The notes: generated from the letters alone by a model not told the origin. DNA of 64,000 nucleotides from Bubalus kerabau (GCF_029407905.1 NC_073628.1:18753501-18817500); one strand, 5' to 3'. Positions 33,609 to 45,087 are shown, numbered from the stretch's first letter. Program-made: numbers and translations.

Positions 33609-33915
33609 AAGGATGCCTACAACCTAGAGGCACTGTGAGCATGATACCAGGTTTCACTTGGCACATGTAAGAAATTATTATTTTAATTGCTTAAACAGAG
33701 GTATCATTTCAAAAGGAAGCTGTTTAAAGCTCTGAGAAAGTACTGTACAAAAGTTTTCCTGACATCATTCTATATGTCGACTAAAAATACAGTCACACCC
33801 AGAAAGCAGAGTTATTTTATTTGGTGGGAATGTTTAGGATGCCGAGCCTGAGAGATGGCATCTCAATAGCTCTGAGAAAACTGCTCCTAAGAGTCAGGAG
33901 AGGGAGTCAGGCTAT

Positions 33916-36435
33916 CAGTCGCTCATATCTGACTCTTTGTGACCCCATGGACTGCAGCACCCCAGGCTTCCCTGTCCATCACCAACTCCTGGAGCTTGCT
34001 CAAACTCAAGTCTGGCGAGTCAGTGATGCCATCCAGCCATCTCATCCTCTGTTGTCCTCTTCTTCTCCTGTCTTCAATCTTTCCCAGCATCAAGATCTTT
34101 CCAATGAGTCAGCTCTTTGCATGAGGTGGCCAAAGTATTGGAGTTTCAGCTTCAACATCAGTCCTTCCAACGAACACCCAGGACTGATCTCCTTTAAGAT
34201 GGACTGGTTTGATCTCCTTGCAGTCAAAGGGACTCTCAAGAGTCTTCTCCAACACCACTGTTCAAAAGCATCAATTCTTCCATACTTATCTTTCTTTATA
34301 GTACAACTCTTACATCCATACATGACTACTGGAAAAACCATAGCTTTCACTAGATGGACCTTTGTTGGCAAAGTAATGTCTCTGCTTTCTAATATGCTGT
34401 CTAGGTTAGTCATAGCTTTTCTTTCAAGGAGCAAGAGTCTTTTAATTTCATGACTGCAGTCACCATCTGCAGTGATTTTGGAGTCCTCAAAAATAAAGTC
34501 TCTCGCTGTTTCCATTGTTTCCCCATCTATTTGACATGAAGTGATGGGACCAAATGCCATGATCTTAGTTTTTTGAATGTTGAGTTGTAAGGCAACTTCT
34601 TCACTCTCCTCTTTCACTTTCATCAAGAGGCTCTTTAGTTTTTCTTCGCTTTCTGCCATAAGGGTGGTATCATTGGCATATCTGAGGTTATTGATATTTC
34701 TCCCGATAATCCTGCTTCCAGCTTGTGTTTCATCCAGCCCAGCATTTCACATGATGTACTCTGCATAGAAGCTAAATAAGCAGGATGACAATATACATCG
34801 TTGAAGTACTCCTTTGCCAATTTGGAACCAGTCTGTTCTTTCTTGTCCGGTTCTAACTGTTGCTTCTTGATCTGCATACAGATGTCTCAGGAGACAGGAA
34901 AGATGGTCTGGTATTCCTATCTCTTGAAAAATTTTCTACAGTTTATTGTGATCCACACAGTCAAAAGCTTTGGCGTAGTCAGTGAAGCAGAGTAGATGTT
35001 TTTCTGGTATTGTCTTGCTTTTTCAATGATCCAACAAATGTTGGCAATTTGATCTCTGGTTCCTTTGCCTTTTCTAAATCCAGTTTGAACATTTGCAAGT
35101 TCTCATTTCATGTACTGTTGAAGCCTGGCTTGGAGAATTTTGACCATTACTTTGCTAGCATGTGAGATGAATGCAATTGTGTGGTAGTTCGAGCATTCTT
35201 TGGCATTCCCTTTCTTTGGGATTGGAATTAAAACTGACCTTTTCCAGTCCTGTGGCCACTGTTGACTTTTCCAAATTTGCTGGCATATTGAGTGCAACAC
35301 TTTAGCAGCAGCATCTTTTAGGATTTGAAATAGCTCAACTGGAATTCCATCACCTCCACTAGCTTTGTTCTTAGTGATGTTTCCTAAGGCCCACTTGACT
35401 GTGCATTCCAGGATGTCTGGCTTTAGGTAAGTGATCACACCATCATGATTATCTGGGTAATGAAGATCTTTTTTATTATAGTTCTTCTGTGTGTTCTTGC
35501 CACCTCTTCTTAATATCTTCTGCTTCTGGTAGGTCCATACCATTTTTGTCCTTTATTGTGCCCATCTTTGCATGAAATGTTCCCTTGGTATCTCTGATTT
35601 TCTTGAAGAGATCTCTAGTTTTTCCCATTCCTCTACTTCTTTGCATTGATCACTGAGGAAGGCTTTCTTATCTCTCCTTGCTATTCTTTGGAACTCTGCA
35701 TTCATATGGGTATATCTTTCCTTTTCTCCTTTGCCTTTAGCTTCTCTTCTTTTCACAGCTATTTGTAAGGCCTCCTCAGACAACCATTTTGCCTTTTTGC
35801 ATCTCTCTTTCTTGGGGATGGTCTTGATCACTGCCTCCTGTACAATGTCATGAACCTCCACCCATAGTTCTTCAGGAGGTCTATCAGATCTAATCCCTTG
35901 GATCTATTTGTCACTTCCACTGTATAATCATAAGGGATTTGATTTAGGTCATACCTGAATGGCCTAGTGGTTTTCCGTACTTTCTTCAATTTAAGTCTGA
36001 ATTTTGAAATAAGGAGTTCATGATTTTGCAATAGGAGCCACAGTCAGCTCCTGGTCTTGTTTTTGCTGACTTTATAGAGCTTCTCCCTCTTTGGCCGCAA
36101 AGAATATAATCAATCTGATTTTGGTATTGATCATCTGGTGATGTCCATGTTTAGAGTCCTCTCCTGTGTTGTTGGAAGAGGGTGTTTGCTATGACCCTTG
36201 GCAAAACTGTTATTCTTTGCCCTGCTTCATTTTGTACTCCAAGGCCAAACTTGCCTCTTACTCCAGGTACCTCTTGACTCCCTACTTTTGCATTCTAGTC
36301 CCCTATGATGGTGTTAGTGTTTTTTTGTGTGTGTTAGTTCTAGAAGGTCTTGTAGGTCTTCACAGAACTATTCAACTTCATTAGTGGTTGGGGCATAGAC
36401 TTGGATTACCATGATATTGAATGGTTACATATAAC
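33916..36435 (-). mobile_element. 5'-truncated BovB LINE (RTE clade), 2.5 kb
   Basis: This is the longest transposon copy in the window. The 8-bp duplication CAGGCTAT at 33908-33915 and 36436-36443 defines its ends. In minus orientation it starts inside the endonuclease domain near 36400, runs through the linker and reverse transcriptase, and ends with the BovB 3' tail near 33916. Full-length BovB is about 3.2 kb, so roughly the first 0.7 kb is missing. This is the usual result of incomplete reverse transcription. BovB is also the source of the SINE tails seen across the window and the enzyme thought to mobilise them. Confidence 0.95.
34090..36410 (-). pseudogene. BovB endonuclease/reverse transcriptase ORF remnant
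   Basis: The minus strand reads, in order: the endonuclease end and linker (35828-36031, residues NHELLISKFRLKLKKV), a basic linker (35553-35861), the RT fingers (35103-35543, residues NKASGGDGIPVELFQ and WPQDWKRSVLIPIPKK), motif A near 34950-34985 (YAKAFDCVDHN), motif C at 34669-34680, and the C-terminal domain (34090-34659). Several frame breaks separate these parts. Motif C is YAND: codon AAT replaces the first catalytic aspartate codon of YADD, so even a repaired frame would lack a catalytic metal ligand. No functional product is expected. Confidence 0.9.
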
Positions 36436-36606
36436 CAGGCTATATACAAGTTTGCAACAAAGGGGGCAGGCAGTTTGAACATCAAATATTATTGTTAAGT
36501 AATAAAGAAAGCCAGATATCAAGCTAAGGAATTCAGCATTCTTCTATATATGGGAAGATGCAACCCTCTGTGCTCACTGAATTCATTCCTTTCACGTGTA
36601 CCTCAG

Positions 36607-36833
36607 CTGTGCTGTGCTTAGTCACTCAGTCGTGTCCGACTCTTTGCAACCCCATGGACTGTAGCTCTGTCTCCTCTCCCCACCAGTCTCCTCTGTCCTT
36701 GGGAGTCTCCAGCAAGAATACTGGAGTGGGTTGCCATGCCCTCCTGCAAGGGACCTTCCCAACCTAGGGATCGAACCCAGGTCTCCTGGATTGCAGGTGG
36801 ATTCTTTACCATTTGAGCCACCAGGGAACCCCA
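36607..36833 (-). mobile_element. Bov-tA SINE, minus strand
   Basis: Reversed element: CAGTCGTGTCCGACTCTTTG, GGAGTGGGTTGCCATGCCCT, CCCAACCTAGGGATCGAACC and GAGCCACCAGGGAACCCC. It carries about 20 extra bases near 36670-36690 (CTCTCCCCACCAGTCTCCTC) relative to other copies. Confidence 0.92.
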
Positions 36834-38571
36834 AGAATACTATCTGGGGCCAAATCCTGTTTCTTAATTGTTTACATCTGTAATTCCTTATTCACCACAA
36901 GGAGTGGAAGGTGTGGCAGATGGCTGCTTCTTGCATCACCCCCCAACCACAGCTCCTTAACAATCACTGTGTGTGGGGGAGGGGTAGCGGGAGGGAGGAC
37001 AGGTGGCATCTGCTGGATCACAGGCATTGTGTTACCTTTTGGGAATCCTCATTCACATTTGGAGGCCTGAAATCACTGATAGCTGTGACATTTCTTGCCC
37101 AAGGATATGGCAGGAAATATTGCATGTGTATACAGAAAAAAGTCAGGAAACTCCTTGAAAGGTGCTGTCCTATTGAGAGTATTCCCTCCTAATGCCACTT
37201 CTCCAGCATCACCAATCCAGTTTGAGATGGACTCTGATTGAAATTCCCCCCCAAAAATCTTGGCAACAAGAATGTATATTGCAAAACAAAATGTGTTGCT
37301 CTTAAAGTGATTTTGGAGCTTCCGTAATTAGTCTAGCAAGTTCCAAAGATACATTCTGTAGCCGTCATTCAGTATTTGTTTCCTCTGGTAATCTGCCTTT
37401 CTTTTAAAATGAATAAATAAATAAAAATAAGCTGGGGAAACCTCTGTTCTGAAGCTGCCTGGACTAGCAGGGCCCCAGTCCCGATGGGCTCCATTTCAGA
37501 GGGACCCCCCTCCCACTTGGATCCCACCCTCCATCTTCCTGGCAGGCTGCTCTTGGGTCATTTCTCAGTTCTGGTGGCTGCTGAAACAAGACAGATGCTG
37601 CTGTACAAAATAACTCAAGAACATACCAGGGCCTGTTGCTTCCAGCACTTGGAGAATTTGACATTCAAATATGCAAATATTTTATGGCACGGAGAGAAAA
37701 AAAGGAGAGAGAAGGAGCTGGAAAGTCACATTTGAAATGAAACATACTAGAAATATAAGCAAACTGGAATTTACACTCTGGACTGTAATTAAACTGGTGT
37801 TATTATCAGAGAAGACCTCAGAATTGGCTGTGATCCTCCCGAGCATCTCCTATGCCTGCAGAGCTACCTGGCTGATCCTCAGCCACCTCTCCGGGAACAG
37901 CGGGGTGGCCCTCATAGAGCCAGGTGCACCTTCTTCTCACCGGCACACAGGGCAGCCGGGAAATGAAAATGCTGTCTTCCTCCATTCTCAATAGTCTGAT
38001 ATTTAGGCTTATTTTTAAAAGTAGGAGGTCTTCAGGATGTGGATTAAAACTCTGTCACTCTTCCGAGTCCTCATGAGCCCTGAGTAGTCGTCCAGGAGCT
38101 GTGGGGGACAAACACAGCAGATCTTATCCTCCAGTGGTGATGTGAAAAGAAAAACACACCGGAAGTCCAAAACCAATCTGGTCACACTGTCAAAGGCTGA
38201 GCTACTCTATCAGTCTCAAGACCTCTTAGTGGCCACTTCCTCAAGTCTGTTAGAGGAGCTCTTCTAGAAATTCCGAAGTCACTTCCCAATCTTGGATTCT
38301 GTGAGTGATAGTAGTAGGAATGTAACCAAGCAGGACCCCATGGGGCTTCCTGGGACAGACCCCTCCCCCCTCATTTCCTCTCTGAGGTACTCAGATAACA
38401 GTGTCTGCTGCACTTTTCCTGAGCTGTTTTTCAGATGCTAAAACCACCACCAAATGGAAGAAATGAACTTCTTAACAACCAAGAGTTCATAGCCCCCAGG
38501 CCTCCCAGAGCTTGAGGATTGATAATGTTAACACCTGTGACTGCCCTGTAACCTCAAAAACCTCATCATAG
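36834..38571. other. Single-copy DNA with an AT-rich candidate regulatory island
   Basis: No gene recognised. Composition shifts from AT-rich (37240-37440 and 37600-37830) to GC-richer flanks. Confidence 0.5.
37640..37830. promoter_or_regulatory. Candidate conserved non-coding element with octamer and TAATTA
   Basis: Contains a perfect POU octamer ATGCAAAT at 37671-37678, embedded in CAAATATGCAAATATT, and TAATTA at 37786-37791. No repeat family is recognised. Enhancer role is inferred from motifs and composition only. Confidence 0.3.
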
Positions 38572-38738
38572 TGAAGTGAAAATCACTCAGTCATATCCAA
38601 CTCTGGAATTCTCCAGCCCAGAATACTGGAGTGGATCACCTTTTCCCTTCTCCAAGGGAGCTTCCTAACCCGGCATCAAACCCAGATCTCCCGCAGTGCA
38701 GGCGGATTCTTTACCAGCTGAGCCACCAAGAAAGCCCA
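38572..38738 (-). mobile_element. Bov-tA SINE with internal deletion, minus strand
   Basis: Starts GTGAAGTGAAAATCACTCAG and ends GAGCCACCAAGAAAGCCC. The CATGGACTGTAGCC block between CCAACTCT and GGAATTCTCC is missing, which explains the short length. Confidence 0.88.
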
Positions 38739-39143
38739 AGAACACTGGAGTACATAGGTAGCCAATCACTTCTCCAGCAGATCTTCCCTACCCAGGAATC
38801 GAATTGGGCTCTCTTACATTGCTGCTGCTGCTAAGTCTCTTCAGTTATGTCTGACTCTGTGCGACCCCATGGACGGCAGCCCACCAGGCTCCCCTGTCCC
38901 TGGGATTCTCCAGGCAAGAACACTGGAATGGATTGCCATTTCCTTCTCTAATGCATGAAAGTGAAAAGTGAAAGTGAAGTCGCTCAGTCGTGTCCGACTC
39001 TTAGCGACCCCATGGACTGCAGCCTACCAGCTTCCTCTGCCCATGGGATTTTCCAGGCAAGAGTACTGGAGTGGGGTGCCATTGCTTTCTCCGCTCTTGC
39101 ATTGCAGGTGGATTCTTTACCAACTGAGCTATGAGAGAAGCCC
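38739..39143 (-). mobile_element. Second Bov-tA SINE, split by a Bov-A2
   Basis: Its left part (38739-38820: AAGAACACTGGAGTACATAG, then CAGGAATCGAATTGGGCTCT) and right part (39104-39143: GCAGGTGGATTCTTTACCAA, then GAGCTATGAGAGAAGCCC) are colinear halves of one minus-strand Bov-tA. They are separated by the Bov-A2 at 38821-39094. Confidence 0.88.
38821..39094 (-). mobile_element. Bov-A2 SINE inserted in Bov-tA
   Basis: Reversed dimer from GCTGCTGCTGCTAAGTCTCT to GCCATTGCTTTCTCCGC. The duplication TCTTACATT (38812-38820) and TCTTGCATT (39095-39103), one mismatch, flanks it. It is the youngest layer of this cluster. Confidence 0.93.
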
Positions 39144-39394
39144 TAACCTCGCCATAAGCCAGTTAGAATTGTGCACAGCTGATACAACCCTGTACCATCA
39201 CTCCCTCTCCTGGCTTTAAAAAACCACTTTGCTGTCCACCTTCCAGAAGTTCGAGGGTCTGTGGGTCCTTTAACAGCCTTTCTGGTCTCTGCTGCTGACT
39301 CTGCACATCCTTGGGACCTGTTGGACACAGGATTTGTGTTTGGTAACAGAAGGCCTAGAAGCAGGCAACACTGCTCTCAGTGATGGTCTTACAT

Positions 39395-39706
39395 GTCCTT
39401 GTTTTGTGATCCTGGCACGTTGCTTAAGATAATGGACCCTGTTCTCATCTCCCTCAGTTGTACCCGACTCTTCACACCCCCATGGACTGTAACCAGCCAG
39501 GGTCCTCTGTTCACAGGATTCTCCAGGCAAGAATACTAGGGTGGGTTGCCATTCCCTTCTCCAGGGGATCTTCCCAACCTAGGGACTGAACCCCAGTCTC
39601 CAGCATTGCAGGCAGATTCTTTACCATCTGAGCCACCAGGGAAGCCTGTAAACGGGGATGATAACAGCTTGCCTCTCACAAGGTCGCCATCAAGTTTAAA
39701 TGCAGC
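39395..39706 (+). repeat. MIR SINE split by a Bov-tA
   Basis: MIR-like text before the Bov-tA ('gatcctggcacgttgcttaa', 'ctgttctcatct') continues after it ('tgtaaacggggatgataaca', 'ctcacaaggtcgccatcaag'), giving one interrupted old element. Confidence 0.6.
39449..39646 (-). mobile_element. Bov-tA SINE, minus strand, inside MIR
   Basis: Reversed element: CTCAGTTGTACCCGACTCTT, CCAGGCAAGAATACTAGGGT and GAGCCACCAGGGAAGCC. Confidence 0.92.
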
Positions 39707-39711
39707 TATAT

Positions 39712-40203
39712 AAGCAGCACACTTGCCATGGGATAAATTCTGGTTTTAAGACAAGCTGGGACCTGGGCCCTTTGTGAAGTGTTTGCACCTGGACAAACTT
39801 CTTCCCAAGCAACAGATACAAAAAAACTATAAGGGACTAAAAATAACTGCATACACAGTCGGGGCAAATTCTCAACAAGATACAGAGAGCCAAAACCCAG
39901 CTGCCTCTTCTGAGGTGCCAGGGGTGAAAGCAGGGTTCTGTGCCTGATCCCTGCACACGGTACCAACAAGGGGGCAGGCAGACCACCTAATCCTCATGCC
40001 ATCATGACCCCTGGAACAACCCTGAACTCCACCCTAATTAAGGGGGCAGCTCACCACCTCAAGGAACAGCAAGGACACCTGTTACTTGTTTTCCCTCTGC
40101 TGCGGCAGAGGCCCCTGCTTTATTAAACCTTCCCTGAATTCAGTCCTCTGCCTTCTGATCAATTCCTATTGATTAAAGAGTCCAAAGACCCTGCTTGGTA
40201 GCA
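39712..40203 (+). mobile_element. LTR-like segment, family unresolved
   Basis: The stretch has a CTATAAGGG box near 39826, an ATTAAA poly(A)-like signal near 40122 and about 80 further bases ending GCTTGGTAGCA. This resembles the U3-R-U5 order of an LTR on the plus strand. No second copy, primer site or target duplication was found. It directly precedes the minisatellite. Confidence 0.35.
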
Positions 40204-40329
40204 GTCTTATTTCTTCTTTCTTAGATGGTCTTGTCCTTTCTCATGGGAGGCGAGGAAATCAACTACTGAGAGGAGTGAGAGTTTGCAGCTGGGGACCTGC
40301 AACATAGGTCCTGGGGTTTCAAGAAAAGA

Positions 40330-41003
40330 CCTTGAGAAGGTCCGTCCTGGAGTGTCTGGATTACTCCTTGATAAGGTCAGTCCAGGGGAGCTTGGAAAAA
40401 GGTTCGGTGAGGTCATTCACAAGTTTTCTGGGAAAAGACTTTATGAGATCAGTACTCAGGTGTCTGTAATAAGGCTTGATGAGGTCATTCCTGGGTGTCT
40501 GGAAAAAGGCTTGATGAGGTCACTACTGGGGTGTTAGGAAATGGCTTGATGAGGTCAGTCCTTGTGTCTGAAACACAGATTGTTGAGGTCATTCCTGTAG
40601 CATCTGGAGACTTGATGAAGTCAGCCCTGAGGTGTCTGGAGAAGGCTTGATGAGGTCAATCCTGGGGTGTCTTTTCACACTTAAGGAGGAAAGTCTTGGG
40701 TTGTATGGAACACCCATTGAGGAGGTTAGTCCTGGGGTGTCTAGAGAAAGGCTTGATGAGGTCTATCATGGGGTGTCTGGAAAAAGGCATGATGAGGTCA
40801 ATACTGGGGTGTCTGTAACACCTCTTGAAGAGGCTGTTTCCTGGTGTATCTGGAAAAAGGTATGAGGTAATTACTGGATGTCAGGGAATGGTTTGATGAG
40901 GTCAGTCCTTGTGTCTGAAACACAAATTGATGAGGTCAGTCCTGGGGTGTCTGGAGGAAGGGTTGACGGGATCAGTCCCAGAGTGTTTGGAACATGTTCC
41001 AGA
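40330..41003 (+). repeat. 36-bp minisatellite, about 19 degenerate units, with higher-order repeat
   Basis: The core word GATGAGGTCAGTCCTGGGGT recurs about every 36 bases (core GAGGTC at about 40409, 40481, 40516, 40551, 40585, 40652, 40758, 40794, 40932 and diverged ones between). A second period of about 347 bases (ten units) is visible: 40373-40650 matches 40721-41000 unit by unit, for example the variant CAGTCCTTGTGTCTGAAACA near 40556 and again near 40903. Because 36 is a multiple of 3, parts stay open and translate to a 12-residue repeat of the DEVxPGVSGK type. I consider this incidental. I do not recognise the satellite family. Confidence 0.92.
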
Positions 41004-41512
41004 GACTGAAACAATAAGCATATATAGTTCCACACAGTTTGTGGAACCAAGGAAGAAGCAGACAGTGGCTCTGCTGGAAGGTCCCTTCTCAGGGTATCTC
41101 ATGAGGCTGCAGGCAGGTGTCAGCCCGGGCGGTGTCACGGCAGGCTTGACTGGGGCTGGAGGACCCACCTCCAAGTGGCTCAGTCACCCTGGCAAAGTTC
41201 CCCAGGTTTCTGGCCGGAGCTTGTCCCAGGGAGACCTCTGCCTGGGGTTGCTCCACATCCAGCTGGCGTGGCAGCTGGCTCCAAGCACAGGCCTCGGTTC
41301 CTCTGCAGTTTCCAAGTGGGCACCCAGGGGTTGGCAGGAACGACAGTGACAAAGCTGGCCTCCCAAGGTGAGGAGAAGCTGCCCAGCAGTGCATCACTCT
41401 CTGTCCAGCCACCACAGAGATCAGCCGTGAGCCTGGGCCCCCAGCTCTGCGGGGCAGTGAATCTGAGCCCAGAGATCTAGGTTCTGACTGACCCCCTTTA
41501 CCCTGAAACTCT
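41004..41512. other. Single-copy DNA, nothing recognised
   Basis: No repeat or recognisable exon. A 146-codon plus-strand frame overlaps the end of the minisatellite and has no known similarity. Confidence 0.45.
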
Positions 41513-41727
41513 AAATGTTAGTCACTCAGTCATGTCCAACTCTTCACCACCGCATTCCTGGACTGTAGCACACCAGGGCCCTCTGTCCATGGAATTCTCC
41601 AGGCAACAATACTGGACTATGTTGCCATGCCCTCCTCCAGGGGATCTTCCCAACCCAGGGATCGAACCTGAGGCCTCCTGCGTTGCAGGCAGATTCTTTA
41701 CTGTCTGAGTCACCAGCGCTTTACCCT
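41513..41727 (-). mobile_element. Bov-tA SINE, minus strand
   Basis: Reversed element: CACTCAGTCATGTCCAACTC, ATGTTGCCATGCCCTCCTCC, GGATCGAACCTGAGGCCTCC and the head complement CTGAGTCACCAGCG. Confidence 0.92.
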
Positions 41728-43924
41728 GGTGAGTAATGAAGTCAGGGCCCATACGCTCAGATGCTTTGTCCCTCGAGGGAGAACCAGGGGCATGAAAGGC
41801 TAACTGTGAGGAGGAAGGGCAGCTGGGACCATGGGTTGATGCCATTTGACAGGACAAGGCTGCAGAGACCTCTGACTTTGCACCCCCTTGCATGAGCGTC
41901 TCCCCTGGCTCCAACGTCCTTGAGGGCCCAAGGAAGACAAGGTAGGTGTCAGGATCCCCGCCAGGATACGGCAAATCTGGCCAAGATCACATTATGCAAA
42001 CAGGGGACCTGCCAGAGGAAGAGTGGAGATGCAGAGAAAACAGTTTCCCTGAGCCCTTGGCTCAGCACAAGGACAGCTCACAGACCCGTCTTAGTTGCCC
42101 GGAGAAGCCCCCCAGCCTCCCCCCACAGTCACTGTAGACTCCTTGGGAGGGGCTTAGCCACTGAGTCCTCTCCTCTCTAGTAACACCCTGCAGCAGAGCC
42201 CCAAGTGCACACCTGTTTTCTCACCAAGGCTGCTGTGGCTGGGCTGGTGTGCAGGGACTTTACAGGGCTCTGTTATCAATCCGACTACTGTTCAAGGTGC
42301 TCTGGTACTAATAGAAATTTCCCAAAGAGCAACACTTCAGGGAGGATGCTTAGTGGGAGCCAACCACAACCTTCCTCACCTGCTCACTGCCTCCCTCTGT
42401 GCCAAGGAGCCCACAGGGGATCTTGGGGATCTTGGCTCCAGGAAAAGCAGAGCTGCTTCAGTGCCCTGGGTTCCAGCCCCTAAGGAACTTACTATTTCTC
42501 CATCCACAAAACTTGAAGCCCTTCAGAGTTTCTAGGCAAAGCAAAATGTACCTATCTCCAAGGTAAACTCAAGTGTCCACTTGTAAGGCCATGCATACTG
42601 TGTGGCTGGGGTATTTCCACACAGCATTCACAAGGAAAGTTAAACAAATGGGTCAAGGCTGGACAAGTGAAAACAGGTATTTCACATTTTTGAAAACCTG
42701 CTGAAAGTTCATCAATAGCACTCACGCTCTCTTGAGTCACCTCATGACCTCTTGCTCCATCCATCTCACAAATGACAAGTCAGCGGCAAGATGCTAGAGC
42801 CAGAAGGGGGCATGGCTCTGCACCTCTGTCCTCTAAAAGGAATAGTCTTCAAAAATAATTTAGGATATGAGGGAGGAAGCATTTCCTGCTGGAACAGCCA
42901 GGGACAGAGTAACCAAATTATATCAGAGTGCAAACATGCTTACCTTGATCTGTGCAAGATATAAATGCTAATGCCTCCTGTTACTTTTTTAAAGTTTGCT
43001 CTTTGTGTCCTGTGGATGGTTGCCCATAGCAGGACATCTATCTTTAGACTACTGATTCCTCAAAGACAAGGCTTTGTCTCAAATAACAATTGTCGTTTTA
43101 AAATATGGGGAGCAAGACTGCCCCCTACTCATCTGTCCTCCCCCTCCACCCCTCACTCCTCAAGTTAAGAGCAACTTGAGTGGGGGCCTATGAGATTTGG
43201 CCATAGCTCCAGCAAAAAGGTTGAGGGAAGTGGGTCCTGCGGCCCAGAGACCATGAAACTGCTGATGGAGCCCCTGGCAGTGGTGGGGGGAGGGGAGGCC
43301 GCTGCGCGGATGGTAAAATGTTCCCAATAATCAGGAACAGACTGTTCGTAGAAGCAGACTAGAGAAAATATTCGTCAGGGACACATGATTAAGTGTTAGA
43401 AGAAGTAGATCCTGAAACTGGGATGCAGAGAGCCAGAAGCCACAAAAGCCAAGTTACACTTGTCACCAAGAGCGACAACAGGTTTCAGAGTTCATGTCCT
43501 CAAGGAGTGGCGTGGTCTCCACTTTCAGTTCTAGGCACATGGTGGGTGCTCGTGAGACACTCATGTGCATGACAACTACCTGATTCAACAATAAAAGGGT
43601 CTAAAGCCAGAAGCATTTGTCCCTTCACTCTCCATCAGGCTGAGTCCCAGGGCGGTCCCCTCAACAAGAGCCTGAGGTGTGCGTGGCAGGCTGGCCCCTG
43701 CTTGAGTCTCACACCTTCCAGGGGAGTCATGCCCAGCTCTGTGTTTCTCCTTGATTGCGCTGCTCTGTCGTATTTTTAGCTTGGCATCTTAGCAGTTTCT
43801 CAGATGCTGTTCAAGATGCTCATGGCTACATCTTGAGAACTACACGGTACAAAACTGGGGAGCTCTCCCGAGACCCACCCACTGCATCTTTATTCCATAG
43901 CTCCACCTACGAGGGTCTCTGTGG
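41728..43924. other. Single-copy DNA, no gene recognised
   Basis: No recognised exon or element. A faint L2-like word (TTCTAGGCACATGGTGGGTG) occurs near 43530. Confidence 0.45.
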
Positions 43925-44098
43925 GTTTTTTTTGGTTTTTGTTTTGCTGCAGAGGGTTGTGGCACACAGGATTTTTAGTTGCAGCATGTGGGCTCTTAGT
44001 TGTAACATGTGGGATCTAGTTCCCTGACCAGGGATTGAGCCTGGGTCCCCTGGACTGGGAGCAAGGAGTGTTAACAACTGGACCATCAGGAAGTCCCA
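43925..44098 (-). mobile_element. CHR-2-type SINE, minus strand
   Basis: Starts with a T-rich tail complement and passes GTGGCACACAGGATTTTTAG and GGGATCTAGTTCCCTGACCA. It ends with the head complement GGACCATCAGGAAGTCCC. Confidence 0.87.
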
Positions 44099-44406
44099 AT
44101 GATCTTATGCCAGTTTTCCTCTTTGACAAGCTTGGGTGCCAGAAGCCCAGGCTGGATCTAGCCTATAAATCAACCTGAACTTTGGCAGGAAATAAAAGAG
44201 AAAGCTTTTAAAGATATTACCTTTTTGTCATTAGGCAGAGTCAGTTCTCCAAGGGACTAACGAACCACCTTCATTTGACTTTAGGTGGTTAAGCGGCTAG
44301 ATAGCTTATAAGCAAGGAAGCTCTCATGTGTTAACCTCAACAAGAGGCCGCAGCAAGGCCACTGGGAGGGCAGATCTGTCTATTTGACACCCATGGAAAA
44401 ATACAT

Positions 44407-44690
44407 AAGGGGCTTCCCTGGTGGGCCAGTGGTTAAGAATCTGCCTGCCAATGCAGGGGGCACATGTTCAATCCCTGGTCTGGGAAGATTCTACATGCCG
44501 GGGCTACTAAGCCCATGTGCCACAACTACTGAAGCCCGCATACCCTAGAGAAAGTGCCCCACAACAAGATAAGCCTTCACGATGAGAAGTCCATGTACCA
44601 CAAGGGAGTAGACCCCACTCACCATAACTAGAGAAAGCCTGTGAGCAGCAATGAAGACCCAGTGCAGCCAAAAAGAATTTTTTAGTATCC
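44407..44690 (+). mobile_element. CHR-2-type SINE, long form
   Basis: Head GGGGCTTCCCTGGTGGGCCA and GTGGTTAAGAATCTGCCTGC, then CATGCCGGGGCTACTAAGCC, CACAACTACTGAAGCCCGCA and the 3' block CCCAGTGCAGCCAAAAAG. This is the longer form that retains the middle unique region. Confidence 0.88.
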
Positions 44691-45087
44691 TTCACTTTTT
44701 TTTTTTAATACATAAGGATGGGATCCCTTTTCTCTCTATTTACTGAAAAAGTTTAGGAAATATAGCAGCAAACAAATGAAAGTGAGATGGAAAGTCTTTA
44801 CTGATATTAGGATGGCGTGTCCTGTCTTAGAGATTTAGAGGTGTCTGGATCATCTTCTGTATGAACTTAAAAACACTTTCTCGTATAAGAAGTTCAGGAA
44901 GAGGAGAGGTGGCTTTAAACCCATTACACCTACAGGTAAGGGCAGGTGAACTACAGGTGAGTTGGGGTAGGGGGAAGAAATTGAGGAAGCCCTATGTCAC
45001 CTCTGGATTTCAGATTCTTCTCCTTGTAAAGAAGGAGTCAAGGTGAAAATCATTTAGACCTCTTCCGCCTCTATTAGGATGTCTAAA
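44691..45087. other. Single-copy DNA with a T-run
   Basis: A poly(T) run at about 44695-44706 follows the SINE. Nothing else recognised. Confidence 0.45.

Noticed and set aside
33916..36435. Functional BovB LINE
   Set aside because: The 5' end is missing, the frame is broken in several places and the catalytic motif is YAND.
40283..40865. Open frames giving a repetitive peptide (DEVxPGVSGK-type repeats)
   Set aside because: The frames are a by-product of a 36-bp tandem repeat whose unit length is divisible by three. There is no start context, splice structure or second copy of the frame that survives through the array.
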